From Heterocephalus glaber (lineage: Eukaryota > Chordata > Mammalia > Rodentia > Bathyergidae), in the NCBI RefSeq assembly GCF_000247695.1, contig NW_004624743.1:11492170-11556169 (forward strand): 64,000 bases of DNA. The letters run 5' to 3'. The translations under genes and the position numbers were made by a program. The number at the start of each line of letters is the position of its first letter. The stretch's first letter is position 1. The notes under the pieces were generated by a model. The model searched no databases. It was not told where the DNA came from and saw only the letters and a list, made by a program, of their open reading frames with translations. Below are positions 23,808-36,440 of the stretch, in pieces.

Positions 23808-24720
23808 TTTAACTCATATTTATTTTGTATCTGACATGTGCCAGAATTTTGGGGAGATCAAATCCATTTTTTAAATGTACCATATGTACATAGGGAAATG
23901 CAAATAACCACATAAAAGATAACACATTTAGTGCTGTACAAATGGAACTAGAGTACATTGTAATCTAGAAAGGTTAGGGGAGACTCCTGGGGAAGTTGAG
24001 GCTAGGGATGCCTGTGTAAGAAAATATAGAATTAGGCTATTGAGTGGGATCAGTGAGGAGAACAGACATAGCAAGGTAGCAGTGTGAAGGTAAACAGGAA
24101 GGAGAGTGGCTAGGTACATTAAGGTGAAAGAAAATTATGGGAGAGGAATATTGAAAGATGTATTTGAAAAGTTAGGAGAGACCAAATTACAAAGAACTGA
24201 AGAACAGGGTTACAGGTTTCAGTTCTCTAGTCCATGTCTTTGAAGAGTTTGTGTTGTTAGAGGTAGATGAATTTGACATGATAAAAGCCAGATCACAATA
24301 AAAAAAATAGAATAAAGGGAAAGGGATTGTGTAGGCTGTAACTGATATGATGCAGCTATGAGATAATCAAAAAGTGGGTGAGATATTAATAAGGAGAATA
24401 AAATATGCATGGAAGGGGAAGAAATACAAATTTGGTGGTAACTTGGATGAAAGACTGAGGGAAGGAAAAAAGTAAATGAAGATTGAGAAATGATTGATCT
24501 GTGAAACTACGAAAATGAAGATCACCTGATTACAAGAGAGCAGCACAGGATGAGGGAGGCAGATGGACTTGTTTTGGGCTTGTGTAATTTGAGGTTAGAA
24601 TGTGAGCTTGTAATTGTGCCTGCATAACAGAGACCAGAAGTGAAAGGGAGATCAGACTCACTCACTCGGAACCATCCTAATCAAAACAAAATGTGTAGAC
24701 AGGAGACAAAATGAAAGAAA
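23808..24720 (-). mobile_element. L2 LINE relic (antisense)
   Basis: Starts with the antisense L2 3' end: CATTCATTTAACTCATATTT, then GACATGTGCCAGAATTTTGG. A degenerate purine-rich continuation to about 24720 (GGGGAGACTCCTGGGGAAGT and later) is compatible with the antisense L2 body. The right boundary is uncertain. Confidence 0.45.
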
Positions 24721-24920
24721 CAGGAGAGAAGATGATGAGAGTTGAATCTGGAGAAATACTACGGATGATAAATGTTAAGAAGTTAGAGAGGTGGGAAGAG
24801 GACTTCGGCATATGAAAACTTCAGCAATACCCCTTAGCTTAGTCAAAGGCATTCAGGAGGTGACTGCTTCTGTAACATGTAAATAGGACAGTTACTAATG
24901 AAAGTACTCTGCATTTTAAA

Positions 24921-25190
24921 GGAGAAAAAATTTGCTTTGGTTTATGGTTTCAGAGGTTTCAGTCCATGTTGGGCTGGCTGCAAGGCAGAAATGGCATGGG
25001 AGAGGAGAAATACTGCTGGCTTCATGTCAACTGGGAAGCAACTAGTGAGGGGAAAAATGAGAGAAAAGATGACTCTTTCAAAGATATGCCCCCAGTGACC
25101 TATTTCCTCCAACTGAGCCCTACTTCCTAATAGCACGTTCAGCTATTTTCCCAGTCTTCAAACTCCATGGTTTTACCCTTTCTTCTGCAT
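24921..25190 (-). mobile_element. ERVL-MaLR-like LTR fragment (antisense)
   Basis: TATGGTTTCAGAGGTTTCAG, TCCATGTTGGGCTGGCTGCA, and further right GATATGCCCCCAGTGACC, TATTTCCTCCAACTGAGCCC, TACTTCCTAATAGCACG. The same antisense pattern appears, less complete, at 12084 and 49667. Confidence 0.6.
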
Positions 25191-26199
25191 CCTCATTCTA
25201 GCTGAAGAACTGGAGAGAAATAATCTGCTTTTCAAATTAAAGTTTAAAAGAGTGAGAGATTTTGGTAATTTAAATAATCCTCAAGAAGTTATGGTGGCAT
25301 TTTCAGTGAGGAGGAGAAACCAATTTGTGGATGAAAATGAGTTTACCTTTTAGTTCTAAAACTATTACCTTATTATTAAGGCCAATGATGGCCAGCACTG
25401 CAGTAGTGTTGACCATCCAGTCCACTGCTGTGAAGTTACTTAATCAGTAATACTTGGTCCCATCTTCCTAAAGTAGATCATATCTAGAAGTTCTTTGCAT
25501 ACTTCTAGAAATAATGTGAGAGAAAGAGCGAAGATAAATAACTAAATAAATTAGAAGATGTAAGCAGAAAATATTAGCCATGAAATATTAAGGAAATAAC
25601 GGCACCTTAGGAAAGAGAGGGGGAAACCCTGAAATTACTGAGCATGGAACTTAAGTCAGGCAACACAGTAAAAAAGGACTGAATGTACTGAGCTCATTGC
25701 CAGGAGTGCAAGCTCAGAGTTCTTGTAGTAGGTGAAATGCTGGCTACTGCATGCTCTGAGTGGAGGTGTGCCCAGCGAAATGATAGGAGATTTGGAATTG
25801 GACATGCTATTTTGAGATGAAGGAATAAATGATTTGTTTATACCATTAGGAAAATTGACATAGAAAGCGAGGAACTATGTATACTAGTTTTCAGATGGAC
25901 AATTTGAATATATGTGGAAATCTCTCAGAATGAAGGGTCTACAGAGAGTAAAACTAAAACATGTATTTCTGAAAGTTATTTGATAAACAGAACATTCAGG
26001 GTATAGGACACTAACCATAATAACTTAAAATCAACTTTTAAACTGTTTTCTTAGATGCATAAAAATAACAGCTTATATTTTCAGTGGGATTAGAAAACAC
26101 TGACCCAATAACTTCATCTTCATTGCTCTATTTTCACCATTTTTTCTGAGCTGTGGGTTACTGAACACAAGGTTAAACTACATCTCAGACCTCTCTTAT
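25191..26199. other. Unassigned noncoding DNA
   Basis: No gene or repeat family recognised. Confidence 0.3.
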
Positions 26200-26300
26200 T
26201 TTTTATTTCGTGATGGGGTCGCACTAAGATGCTGATGATCCATGCTGCAATCAGACTTGGATTCCTCTTGCCTCGGCCTCCCAGAACTACTTCCAACACT
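26200..26300 (-). mobile_element. Diverged B1-like SINE (antisense)
   Basis: CGTGATGGGGTCGCACTAAG, ATGCTGCAATCAGACTTGGA, TTCCTCTTGCCTCGGCCTCC, CAGAACTAC. Order and content match an antisense 7SL-derived SINE, but with more changes than the other copies. Confidence 0.6.
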
Positions 26301-26399
26301 TTTAATTAATTAACATTGTGAAAATTTAAATGGGAAAGGTATAATATATGATATAATATAATAAAAAAAAACACTTTTTATCTTTGTGGAACTCTCAGG

Positions 26400-27027
26400 G
26401 AACTGGCAAAATGTAGTTTCAGGTGCCCTGAAGAAGTTATGGTTTGTCTTCTCTGTAAGTGGAGAGAATTAAGTAAGGTTCAAATGACTGAGAACACAAG
26501 GACTGTGGCACTGAATCTTGGGAAGATATATAAGAAAGGGCAAAGCAGTGTGTCCGTGGGTGACTGACAGAGTGGGGAAGACTGTCGTACATGTGGATGT
26601 GGCTCACAGCGTGGACAGAATTAAAATGGAACGGAGAAGGAAGACTGCCTCTTTTCTGCAGCGGAGTTCCGTTCTTCACTATCACTTTCAAACACTGGTT
26701 TCCAGTTTCCCAGGCTTCCAGTGTGGACTCTTCAGCCTTCCAGTGTAGTTCTTCAGTTTCCTGACACAGAATACCACCAGATACGCTCCTGTATGAGCTT
26801 CTGGGCTTTGACTGCTTCCAGACATTTGACTTCTCACTGCTTCTGCATCACGTGTCTCACCGTTGTGGAAACAGCCATTTTGGGTTCTTCCATTTCTGGT
26901 TCCACAGAAGGCCTTTGAGACTCTTCCTCTTCAAATCCCTATGTCTACCTAGTAAGTCCCTTTTATATGGTAATTCTACATATATTTATAATGATTCTGT
27001 TCCTCTAGAGAGTCCTAACTAATGCAT
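26400..27027 (+). mobile_element. LTR-like element, family unassigned
   Basis: Repeated CTTCCAG/CTTCAG-type phrases around 26690-26770 and a right end TATGGTAATTCTACATATAT, GATTCTGTTCCTCTAGAGAG, TCCTAACTAATGCATT recall a mammalian LTR-type repeat ending in ...CTCTGGAGAACCCTGACTAATAC. The short open frames inside (26437-26918) are not credible genes. Confidence 0.4.
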
Positions 27028-28164
27028 TAGGGAATTTAATAAACTTAAAGGTACTATATAGTTATTTCAATATAATTCCAGAACACATTTTTTAATAGTG
27101 ACTCAAGAAAACAGGATGACATCACCATCATCATCAATGGAAGTGTATTACAGCATAACTGAAATCCTCATCTGAATATCTTCACTGAGGAAAAAAATGC
27201 TTTTTCAATTTTGAAACAACTCTTGAAGTAAAACCGTGTAACTCAAAGAAATACATTCACTCTTTGATTCTACTTACTTTCTATCTTAAATGGAGGGGAC
27301 AACAAACATTAACCTGGTTTTCATAGCCCCCTTTGGGACCCTGCAGTTTGCCTTTGTCCAGTGACTCTCATTTTCCTGCAAGACTTTTCCAAATGCTCTT
27401 GTGGTGTGAATTGGGGTTTATATCTGTGACTATCTCCAAGTTTCTTTATCTGTCCTAGGCAGCAGGTTTCTTATCTGACAGCCTTATAATTATGGAAGAA
27501 GCTGCATATTAATGATTCAGTACTTACATAAGTAACTGGCCTTGGAGAAATCTAACAAACCAACTTGTAGGATTTGACTTTGCCTAATTAAATGTAAATA
27601 ATGTCAAATGTTGTATATTCCAGGATTTCTTTAGAATATTATGATTTTTTATGTACACAGAGCATTATGAATTCAGTTTTTAGCAGTTATCTTATAATTC
27701 AGCTACTAGGATAATACGCTTTGACATCAGATATGCTCCAGGAATGCGAGGTATTGGCATACATGTGCACACTAACTGCTTATGTATGCAAGGTATAATT
27801 CTCAATTGTTGGTTTTTATTTTTTGATTCTTCTCCTTTGAAGTTGGCAGCTTGTATATTTTCATCTGAAGTTTTGAATCTGCATCATGCTTTGAAGGAAC
27901 AAATGGCCTCCATGTGGTGTTTGGCTTTCCCTTGCCATCTCTATTATCCCATATCAGGATGAAATGCGTTCTGACATAGTTTTTTAACTTCAGCATATGT
28001 ACCTGATCCTTTTCATTGGCCCTGTGCTGACACATGCCTCCATTTAGGGGTAGGTACAAGAAATACCATTGAGGAAAGTAATGTATAGTTAGCTTATGCA
28101 TCAGAATAAAAAATATTTGCATTTGTTAGGATAGTATAATGAGATGAACACTCAATATTTTTCA
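27028..28164. other. Unassigned noncoding DNA
   Basis: Contains a 106-codon minus-strand frame (27802-28122) rich in Lys and Asn with no recognised domain. No repeat family identified. Confidence 0.3.
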
Positions 28165-28190
28165 TGTGTGTTTGTGTGTGTGTGTGCACA
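28165..28190. repeat. (TG)n microsatellite
   Basis: Imperfect TG run, TGTGTGTTTGTGTGTGTGTG. Confidence 0.85.
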
Positions 28191-28849
28191 TGTGCTGAAG
28201 AGTGCTTAATTTCCAAAGCAGTATTCAGCATAGAGATTCTTTAAGTATTTTATAACAAGAGGTGAGGCTAATAACCACCTTAGGGATGTGTAACTCTGAG
28301 CCAGCCCTGGTCTCTTACTCCATGCAAGTTTTTGAGCAGTTTCTTATATGAATGAAAACGTTGTATGCAAAGAGGAGCCCATAAGTGAAATAAACACAGT
28401 ATTTGTGTAAAATAATGAAAAAAAAATCAGAAACTTAACTTCTTTAGCAATGGGGTCTCTAATCAATGCAAAGTTATTCTGATGTTTATAGTTCTGTTCT
28501 GGTTGGGAAAAAAATGTCCATCAGTGAATAACTGGTTGAAGTTATCCAATCAAATTGGTTTATTGGCCTTTTTTAGGGAGCATCATTTTTATTTTTTTGA
28601 GATAATGGGTGAAGAAAAGGAAAACAGACAAAGGCTTTGTAATAGAAGATAGAATTAAAACACCTTATCTCTGAACATGGAGAGCACTGCTGAATCCATA
28701 TTTCCTCAACCAGTCTCTCAAAATCTCTGAGGTGTGGTGAAAATATAAAAAGGGAAACTTAGATCTCATTGATCCTAAAATCTTAGTTCAAGGATGTTAC
28801 AAATTGTTATAATAAGTAAGTTAATTATTTTTACTAAGATTCAAATTCT
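28191..28849. other. Unassigned noncoding DNA
   Basis: AT-rich; nothing recognised. Confidence 0.3.
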
Positions 28850-28975
28850 CCATTTCTGAAACAGAAATAGTAACTTTTCAGCAATACATATGGTTATATT
28901 TTTTAGTAAATGAGATAATGTTTGCAAAACAACTATATAGTAGGTAGTATGCATCCAAGATACAGTTTTTCACAC
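28850..28975 (+). mobile_element. Possible MIR relic
   Basis: TTTCTGAAACAGAAATAGTA, TTAGTAAATGAGATAATGTT, TTGCAAAACAACTATATAGT, AGGTAG follow the order of the MIR 3' half. Weak. Confidence 0.35.
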
Positions 28976-29261
28976 TGAGTTAAACTTATTTCCTAGGTCT
29001 CACTATTTCTACCCAACTATTATTATTAAACAATTGTCAGGAAATATTAAAACATCTTCACCTTAAATGATACCATGGAAATAATTAAGAGCATATTTTC
29101 CATCTGTTCTGGAGGGTAATTTGTTTTCAGGAAAATATCAAGATAGAAAGCAAAAACTAAAACTGTTTAATACCTCAAAATGGAAAATTTCACCTTTAAG
29201 TACACTGCTCACATAATATGCAATATGCATTCTTCAATCACTTAATAATAATACCTCCATG

Positions 29262-30130
29262 CTGGTTATTCCTTTAGGGCTTACTGTGTTCCAAGCACTA
29301 CTCTACATGATAGGACACCAGCAGCCAAAAGTTGAGTAGTGCTCTATGCTCATGGAACTTGCCGTCTTATGAAAGAGACAAAAATAAGCGAATGAGTTGA
29401 CAGAACATGATGGAGCTGTGAAGGAATTAATTATAGTGAAAAAGTAGAAAGTGATTAGGGATTGTGGTTATAGTGGTTATTTATAGAAGGAGATGGAGGG
29501 TAACCTCTCAATGAGGGTGATATTTCTGCTCAGCTCTAGAGATTACAGGAAGCCCTTCCTTGGTGCAGATACAGCATGCAGTGCTACAGTCTGAGAAAAG
29601 CAAGTGCAAAGGATTTAAAGTTATAATAAACTTGATGTTTTCAGAAATAGAGGATAACCCGGTGTGTTTGGAGCCCTTTAAAGGAGACTGGGTATAGAGC
29701 AGGATGAAGAAAGGACAGTAAGTGTGGGAACATATAATCTAGGGATTTCAAGGACTATGAATTTAGACTCTAAGATTATAGGACAACAAATGAGATACTC
29801 AGTAGGGAAGAGGCTTGATATGATTTACTTCTTAAAATGATCACTCTCATTGGCAATCCCAGGACAAGAGAACAAAGAAGGATACCAGTTAACAGACCAT
29901 CATAATCCAAATGAGAGGTAAAAAGCATGGGACTAGGGTACTAGGGCTGAAAACTGAAGAATTACTGGATTTGGCATATATTTGAAGACACTGGTAAAAT
30001 TATTTGAATATTAATCAGATTTGAGAGAAATCAAGAATGACTTCCAGAGTTGGCTTGAGCAACTGGATGAGCAGTTGATGAGATAAAAATCAAACAGCTT
30101 GAGATGGGAAGTAATAAGGCAAAGACTCTC
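29262..30130 (-). mobile_element. L2 LINE relic (antisense)
   Basis: A long collinear match to antisense L2 3' sequence: TACTGTGTTCCAAGCACTAC, CTCATGGAACTTGCCGTCTT, AAAGCAAGTGCAAAGGATTT, TTAAAATGATCACTCTCATT, AGAATGACTTCCAGAGTTGG, CTTGAGCAACTGGATGAG. Each phrase has its counterpart in the L2 3' region in the right order. One of the longest L2 relics in the window. Confidence 0.7.
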
Positions 30131-30867
30131 TTTTGAATATGATGAATTAAATAAATTTTCAAATATCCAAGTTTAGTACATGTGCTTGAAGCTCAGTGAA
30201 GCGGCCAGAGCTGGAAAATACATTAGAGAATATACACATGGGCGAATTTAAAGCAATGGAACTGGACAGTGTGTCCCCAAGAGTGTAATTAAAGAAGGTG
30301 AATTTCCAAATGTTAGAAAACTTCAACATTTAGAAGTGTAGAAGAAGAAAAGGAACCAGCAATATAATGACAAGCTTCAGTGACATCAGAAGATTAGTGG
30401 GAAGCCAAGTGAAGAAAATATTTTAAGAGAAAAAGTTTACACATGTATTAAATACTGCTTAGAGTTGAATACACCTGAAAACAGAAAACAACCCTGGCCT
30501 TGCCAAGGTAGAAACTGATGATGCCCTTAAAAACTGGTTTGGCTGCATACTGGAGAGCAAAAGTCTGAATGCTATGGGCTAAATGAAGTAACAAAATGGT
30601 GAAAATGAGAACTCCTTTTCGTTATTTTGTTGTAAAAAAAAAGAACAAAAGATATAGATAAGGGATCATTAGTACTTCAGTAGAGAGGGGAAGTTGAAGG
30701 TGCAGAAATAGAAAGAAGTGGAAAAAGTACAAGAGTGCTTTTCTTGACTAGGCATCGAGGATGAAGTGGGCATCTAGTAAAGGGACTGTAGACAGTGTTA
30801 TGTAGGATTTCAAGGGCTTGGTTTACTGCATGGTAAAAAGGTGATTTATTCCTCATATTCTTATTTC
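30131..30867. other. Unassigned noncoding DNA
   Basis: May include the degenerate continuation of the L2 on its left. No gene recognised. Confidence 0.3.
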
Positions 30868-31232
30868 CATTTTTTTTGACTGTTTTAATTGGCATCTAAT
30901 AAGCTACTCCTATTTACAGTGTATCACTTGATATGTTGGGAGGAATGTATTCTTCATTGAACCCGTCACTGTAAACAAGGTTGAGAACATATCCATGACC
31001 CTCAAAGGTTTCTCCATGATCTTTTCTATCCTTTCCCAAAAATTCTTAAGTGTCTCACTTCATCCTCCCCAGGTAACCAGTGATCAGGTTTCTGTCAACA
31101 TAGATTACTGTGCATTTTCTAGAGTTTTGAACAAATGAAATTATGCTGTGTATATGCAATTTGGGGTATAATTCCTTTGAGAATTGCCTTGTTGAGTAAT
31201 ATTTCATTTTATGGCTATACCATAATTCGTTT

Positions 31233-31345
31233 ACCTCACCACTTTTTTTTTTTTTTTTTGGTACCGGGGATCGAACTCGGGTCTTTGCACTTGTGTAGCA
31301 GGTGACGGAACCACTGAGCTAAATCCCCGGCCCACCTCACCACTT
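31233..31345 (-). mobile_element. Young-looking ID SINE with target-site duplication
   Basis: Body 31245-31333 on the minus strand, with a long poly-T (poly-A) run at 31243-31259. Intact Pol III A box (minus-strand TAGCTCAGTGG, 31311-31321) and B box (GTTCGATCC, 31268-31276). The 12-bp repeat ACCTCACCACTT flanks it at 31233-31244 and 31334-31345. The clean boxes and perfect duplication suggest a recent insertion into the old L1. Confidence 0.93.
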
Positions 31346-31754
31346 CTTGATGGACATTTGGATTGCTTCCAAATTTTTATGTGTTTTAAGGGTTAATCCC
31401 ATTTGATCATGAGACACTACCTTTTTATGTATTGTTGGATATATTTTGAAATTAGGTGTAGAAATATACATCTGTATACATGAGACATATTAGTCTTCAG
31501 ATTTTCCTTCTTGTGCACTCTCTGATTTTGTTATCAAGAAACCTTGAGAAATATTTCTACTTTTTGAATTCTCTAGGAGATTTTGTGCAGAACTAGTAAC
31601 TTCTTGAAATGTTTGGTAAAATTTATCAGTAAAATTATCTGGAATTTGAATTTTGTTTTTGGAAATTTTTAAGCCATTATCTAAACTAATTTAATAGGTA
31701 GAGGACTATTAGATTTACTTGCTACTGAGTGAGCTTTGGAAATGTTTGTTTCAT

Positions 31755-31819
31755 GGGCTGGGGATTTAGCTCAGTGGTGCCACTGCCTGCCTTGCAAGTG
31801 GAAGGTCCTGAGGTTCGTT
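31755..31819 (+). mobile_element. 3'-truncated ID SINE in L1
   Basis: GGGCTGGGGATTTAGCTCAG through AAGGTCCTGAGGTTCG, then it stops within the B box; the GATCCCCAGTACC end and the A tail are missing. The A box is intact. Confidence 0.8.
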
Positions 31820-33234
31820 TGTTACAGATACTTTGTCTATTTACCCTAAATTTTCAAATTCCTAGAAAGGAATTTGCTCATTACATTGTTTCATTTTCCT
31901 TTTAATATCTTTAATCTATAGTGATGTCACCTTTCTCGTTTTTATAGTATTAATTTCTTTTTCTCTTTTTCCTTTTTTCCTAATAACCTTACCAGTGCTA
32001 TACCATTTTCTTGATTTTTCTCAAAGAAGCTAGATTTTTGTTTCATTGTTCTTTTCTGTTGCTCTGATTTTTTATTTCTTGTGCTTAATTTTTCTTCCTT
32101 TCTTGATTTCTTAATTTGGAAACTTAGATGCCGATGTGCTACCTTGTTTGTTTTCTAATGTAGGACATTTCGTGTTATGCCTTTCCTCCTAAATTCTGCT
32201 TTAGCTGCTCCTTACAAATTTCAAATGTACTGGTCTTCGTTGTATTCAGTTAAAATTTTCCATTTAAATTTTATCTTTAATCTATCTTTTATTTAGAAGT
32301 ATATCATTTAGCTTCCAAACATTCAGAGGTCTTCCTGAGATATTGCTCTATTTAATTTCAAATGTAATTCCTTTGTAGTCTGAAAAATACTTGTGTGCTT
32401 GCACACATTGCCTTACTAGCATCCTTTTGAAATAATGAGACTTATTACCTACCAGACGATCTGTCTTGATACATGTTCTGGTGCATTGAGAAGAAAGGCT
32501 GTTCTGTTTATTCAGACCGATTATTCTGTGAATGTCAGACAGCATTGGCTGATGGTGATGTTCAGGGCTATTATAACCTTGTTCATTTTTTTAATCTATA
32601 CATTCTGTCAATTTTCAGAAAAGTGGAATTGCACTTTTAATTGTGCACTTATCAATTTCACACTTTTTTGTGTCTGAAACTGTTATTGGGGCTCTAAAAT
32701 GTTAGAATTCTTTTATCCTTCTGATTAATTGACTGCTTTATCACTATGAAATAACCTGTTTTTGTTATCTTTACAATATTCTTTATTTCTGCAATCTATT
32801 GTGATATTAATAAAGTTTCCTTTGGACTAGGACTAATATAGACTATATGTTCCATTCTTTTATTATTGATTAGAATTACATCCATATGGTTTCTATTTTT
32901 CCACTTGTACTTGATTATTTTTTTTAGTTTTTCCTTATTTAGAATTAAGAATGTTTTTACTCTATTTTAACCTCATTTTTTGGATTATTTTCTACGACTC
33001 ACTGTTTTGCTAATTTAGTAGTTTCTTTAGGTGCATCATATATATACATTTTTAAATGATTATTGTCTGCTCTCTAATGATAGTGTATTCATGTATAGAA
33101 TTACAACAGTATATTACTAGAGTTAATATTACTATGCATCTTCATGTATATTATTATAATAGCATACTTCCATTCCTCTTTACTTTCAGACATATTTGAC
33201 ATAAAATTTGCTTTCACATGCAGTATACTCCTAA

Positions 33235-33364
33235 ATACATTGTTATTTTAGGTTTTTGTTTCGTTTTGTTTTCAGTACTGGGGATCGAACTCAGGACCTT
33301 GAACTTGTGAGGCAAGAGGCAGTAACACTGAGCTAAATCCCTGGCCCATACATTGTTATTTTAG
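33235..33364 (-). mobile_element. ID SINE with 17-bp target-site duplication
   Basis: Body 33252-33347 on the minus strand: T-rich tail, CAGTACTGGGGATCGAACTC, ACTGAGCTAAATCCCTGGCC. The perfect 17-bp duplication ATACATTGTTATTTTAG lies at 33235-33251 and 33348-33364. Removing one copy and the body restores continuous L1 sequence. Confidence 0.93.
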
Positions 33365-35079
33365 ATGGTTACATTTTTAAGTGACATAGATAAGAAATCT
33401 CTGGTAAGAAAATTCTTTTGAGAAAAATAGCATACGTATTTACTTATGGAGTTAAAATTTCATGCATTCTTCATTTCTTTGCTGACGTTTATTTCAATTT
33501 GCTATTTTCTTACTGCCTGAAAGACTTCTTTTACAAGTACTTGTAGTGCAAGTGGCTATTAATTCCTTTAGTTTTTTGCTTTTGTATGTCTGAAACACGT
33601 TTATCTTTACACTTGTTTTTTAAAATGTAGTTCTATATTCCTGGAATTTTAGGTTGTCAAGGATATTTTTATTTTATGGAAATTAAAAAACATAAGGATT
33701 TTCTGATTTCTTGCTTTCATTTTTTTCTGTAAAAAATCTGCTGTCATCCTTTCTTTGTCACACAGTTGGTAAAGTGTCTTTTTTCTCTGTTTTTGTACTT
33801 TCCCTTTACAACTCGTTGTTGCCAATTTATTAAACTGTTTTTGATCTGCAGGTTCACGTTATTTATATAATTTTCAGCCACTGCATCTTTAAACATTCTC
33901 ATCCACCCATCATTCGGATCTCCAATTTACACTTATTTCTTCACTTGAAGTTCTCTAGCGTGTCTCTGAAATTAGCTGCATTTTAAAATGTATTTTCCTC
34001 TGTATATCTCATATTCGATAGTTTCCATCGCCATTTCCCCCAATTTTACTGTCATTTTTTTCTACAAAGTTTGCATTGTCACCAATCTCGTCCAGTGTAA
34101 TTTTTGAAATTTCAGATGATTTAACTTTTATCTATATAAGTTTTATTTGCTTGTTTAATTTAGTTTATGGTTATTTCATGTGTTTCATATATTCAGTTGG
34201 CTTTTTAAACATTAAAAGTAATTATAATAACTGGTAATTCCCTTGTCAGCTCATTCTAGTATTTATTTCAGTTTGAGGTAAGATATTTTATGAATTAAAG
34301 ATTCATTATATATCTTATTTTCTTCTTTGCATGCTTGGAAATCTTTTATTTGATGACAAACATTGTTAATTTTGCCTAGTTCTATGATGGATATTTTGAT
34401 TTCTATATGTATCTTTTAGATTTGTTTTGGAGTAATATTAAATTACTCAGAAATAGTTTGATACTTTTAGGTCTTCTGTGATTTTTTTTTTTTTTTTTGG
34501 CAGATCTGGAACAGCGATTTATCTAGGGCTAATTATTGCCTGGTACTGCAGCAAGAGCTTCCTCAGAACTCTATTGTTAGCCCCATAAATTAATGAGGTT
34601 TTCCAGGATGGCTGGTAGGGAGCAGGCATTTTTCCAAACACTGTGCCATCTTAGCAGTGTTCTCTTCAATCTTTCTGAGTGTTCCTTCTTTAATCTTGGG
34701 TGGTTTCCTCATAAACAAGGTCTCCTCATTGCTGCATTGAGTATTTTCTGCAGCTCTGTGGGATTCTCTGTTCATACAAACCTCTTTTCCCTGGAATTCT
34801 GCCCTGGGAAATCCACCTAACTTCCTCTCTTCAGATATTCAGCTTTGTCTCCTTATTGCAGGAAATGTGCTGGGTCTTTCCTCGGTCTGGTCTCCTTGTG
34901 TCTGCTCCCACTTATAGCTGTCGGGAATCTCTTTCAAGGTAGTAAATGGTTGTAATAATAAAGCATAACTCACTGATTTCTGGCCTCTTACCATCATGTA
35001 CTATTGGATTTCCTTTATCTTGCAAACTATTTTTTAAAATTTTTTTCTGTTTTTCTGTTACTTGGGCTTAGAGAGGATC

Positions 35080-35410
35080 TTTGTGCATTTCTTGCTGCTA
35101 GAACACCATAGGGTGGTAATGTGTGAACAGTGGGAGCTTATTCTGATCATGGTTTGGGAGGCTGGGAAATCCACGCTCCCTGGGCCCTGTCTCCTGAGTG
35201 GGTTTTGGCTGTGTTGTTGCATGGTGGAAAACACCACACGGCGAGAGGTCATGCTACTCCCATGATGATGATATGAATTCATCCATCAGGGTGTAGTCCT
35301 CGTTACCTGGCCACCTCTCTTCAGTCTTCAGCTCCCATCACTATGACACTGAGCATTAAATTTCCAACACATGGATTTTGGAGGATGAATTTAAAGTATA
35401 GCAAACCTTA
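35080..35410 (-). mobile_element. ERVL-MaLR-like LTR (antisense)
   Basis: GGAGCTTATTCTGATCATGG, TTTGGGAGGCTGGGAAATCC and, at the right end, AAATTTCCAACACATGGATT, TTGGAGGATGAATTTAAAGT follow the MaLR LTR order in antisense. No internal region seen. Confidence 0.55.
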
Positions 35411-36440
35411 AGGCTGCTCCCTGCTATTTCATCTGAGCCAGAGATAGGAGTCTTGCTTCATTTTGTCTCTGGGAGTAGAATAATGGCCAGCTCATCCACT
35501 GAGAATGAGAAAGGGTAGAGGGACTTGATGTTGAACAAGAGAAATAAAGATACGAAATAGATCCACCAGAGCATACTAAGTCAAAGCTACTTATAAAACT
35601 CCATCACAACTGCTACACATTCTATTTAATGTTAAGTGGCTTCAAACTACTCTTTTGTGGAAAGAGCTAAAAGATAAATATATGTTGATAAATATAAGTT
35701 GAAACATGGAATTCTTCATGACAAACTGGCCTTTATTGTATTTTTAAAATCCTGAACCCTGTAGTAGGTCTGGCCTGTCCAGTTCTGTGTGTGGTTTAAA
35801 TAAATAGTTAAGGTATTCAATTAATTGAAAAACAAATATTCTCAGATATGAATATTTAAAGGAAAATTGAGAGCTGATACATTTAACAAACATTTCATTA
35901 TAAAAACATAACCTTAACTGTCTGAGTAGCTAAAGAATAGGAAAATGACAAATGAATAATTGGATGCTTTTACAATGATTGCCTGCTAAATTGAGGGAGA
36001 AAAACTGATATGGATTGTTTTCCATGGAAGCCTTTTGGCTTCCTGTAGTTGGGCAGAATTCCACTTTTGGGGAACCTTTTGATGATCCACTCTGCAGTTT
36101 TGATTGATCTGTTCTGTAGTTTCCCCAAAACACTCTCTTTTAATTTTTTTCCAGATATTGAGTATGTTAATAAATAGTCTATGCTAGCTTCTGATTTATG
36201 TTTGCTTCTTGACTTTACAGTCATTTGTAGTCCTTGTGCACAAACTTTTAATTTTGAGTATTTATTTTATGCCACTGAATTAAATGAAAGCAAGTTGAAA
36301 TTGATGGAGTATTTGTTTAGGTTTAGGAATTTTGTACCTTGCATTCTCTTCATTACTTTTACCATATGTATCAAATATTCAATTACTTTATATAAGTACT
36401 GATGACTTTACACTTTTCCCATGTTTCTCACATTCTCTTT
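35411..36440. other. Unassigned noncoding DNA
   Basis: Overlapping minus-strand frames at 35930-36224 are short and unrecognised. No repeat family identified. Confidence 0.3.

Larger units (their letters stand above)
30868..35000 (-). mobile_element. Ancient L1, long, minus strand, internally deleted
   Basis: Read on the plus strand, L1 parts appear in antisense order: 3'UTR (30868-31230, for example GAACATATCCATGACCCTC and ATTACTGTGCATTTTCTAG), a short ORF2 end, then ORF2 reverse-transcriptase-region DNA (31390-32100: TTTTTATGTATTGTTGGATA, GATTTTGTGCAGAACTAGTA), further upstream sequence to about 33900, and at 34320-34990 the antisense L1 5' region (GGCTAATTATTGCCTGG, GAGGTTTTCCAGGATGGCTG). 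About 1.5 kb of ORF2 seems missing near 31390. All frames are broken. Three ID SINEs sit inside it. Confidence 0.75.

Noticed and set aside
34590..34820. Overlapping 61- and 75-codon frames on opposite strands
   Set aside because: They fall in the antisense 5' region of the old L1 and have no independent support.
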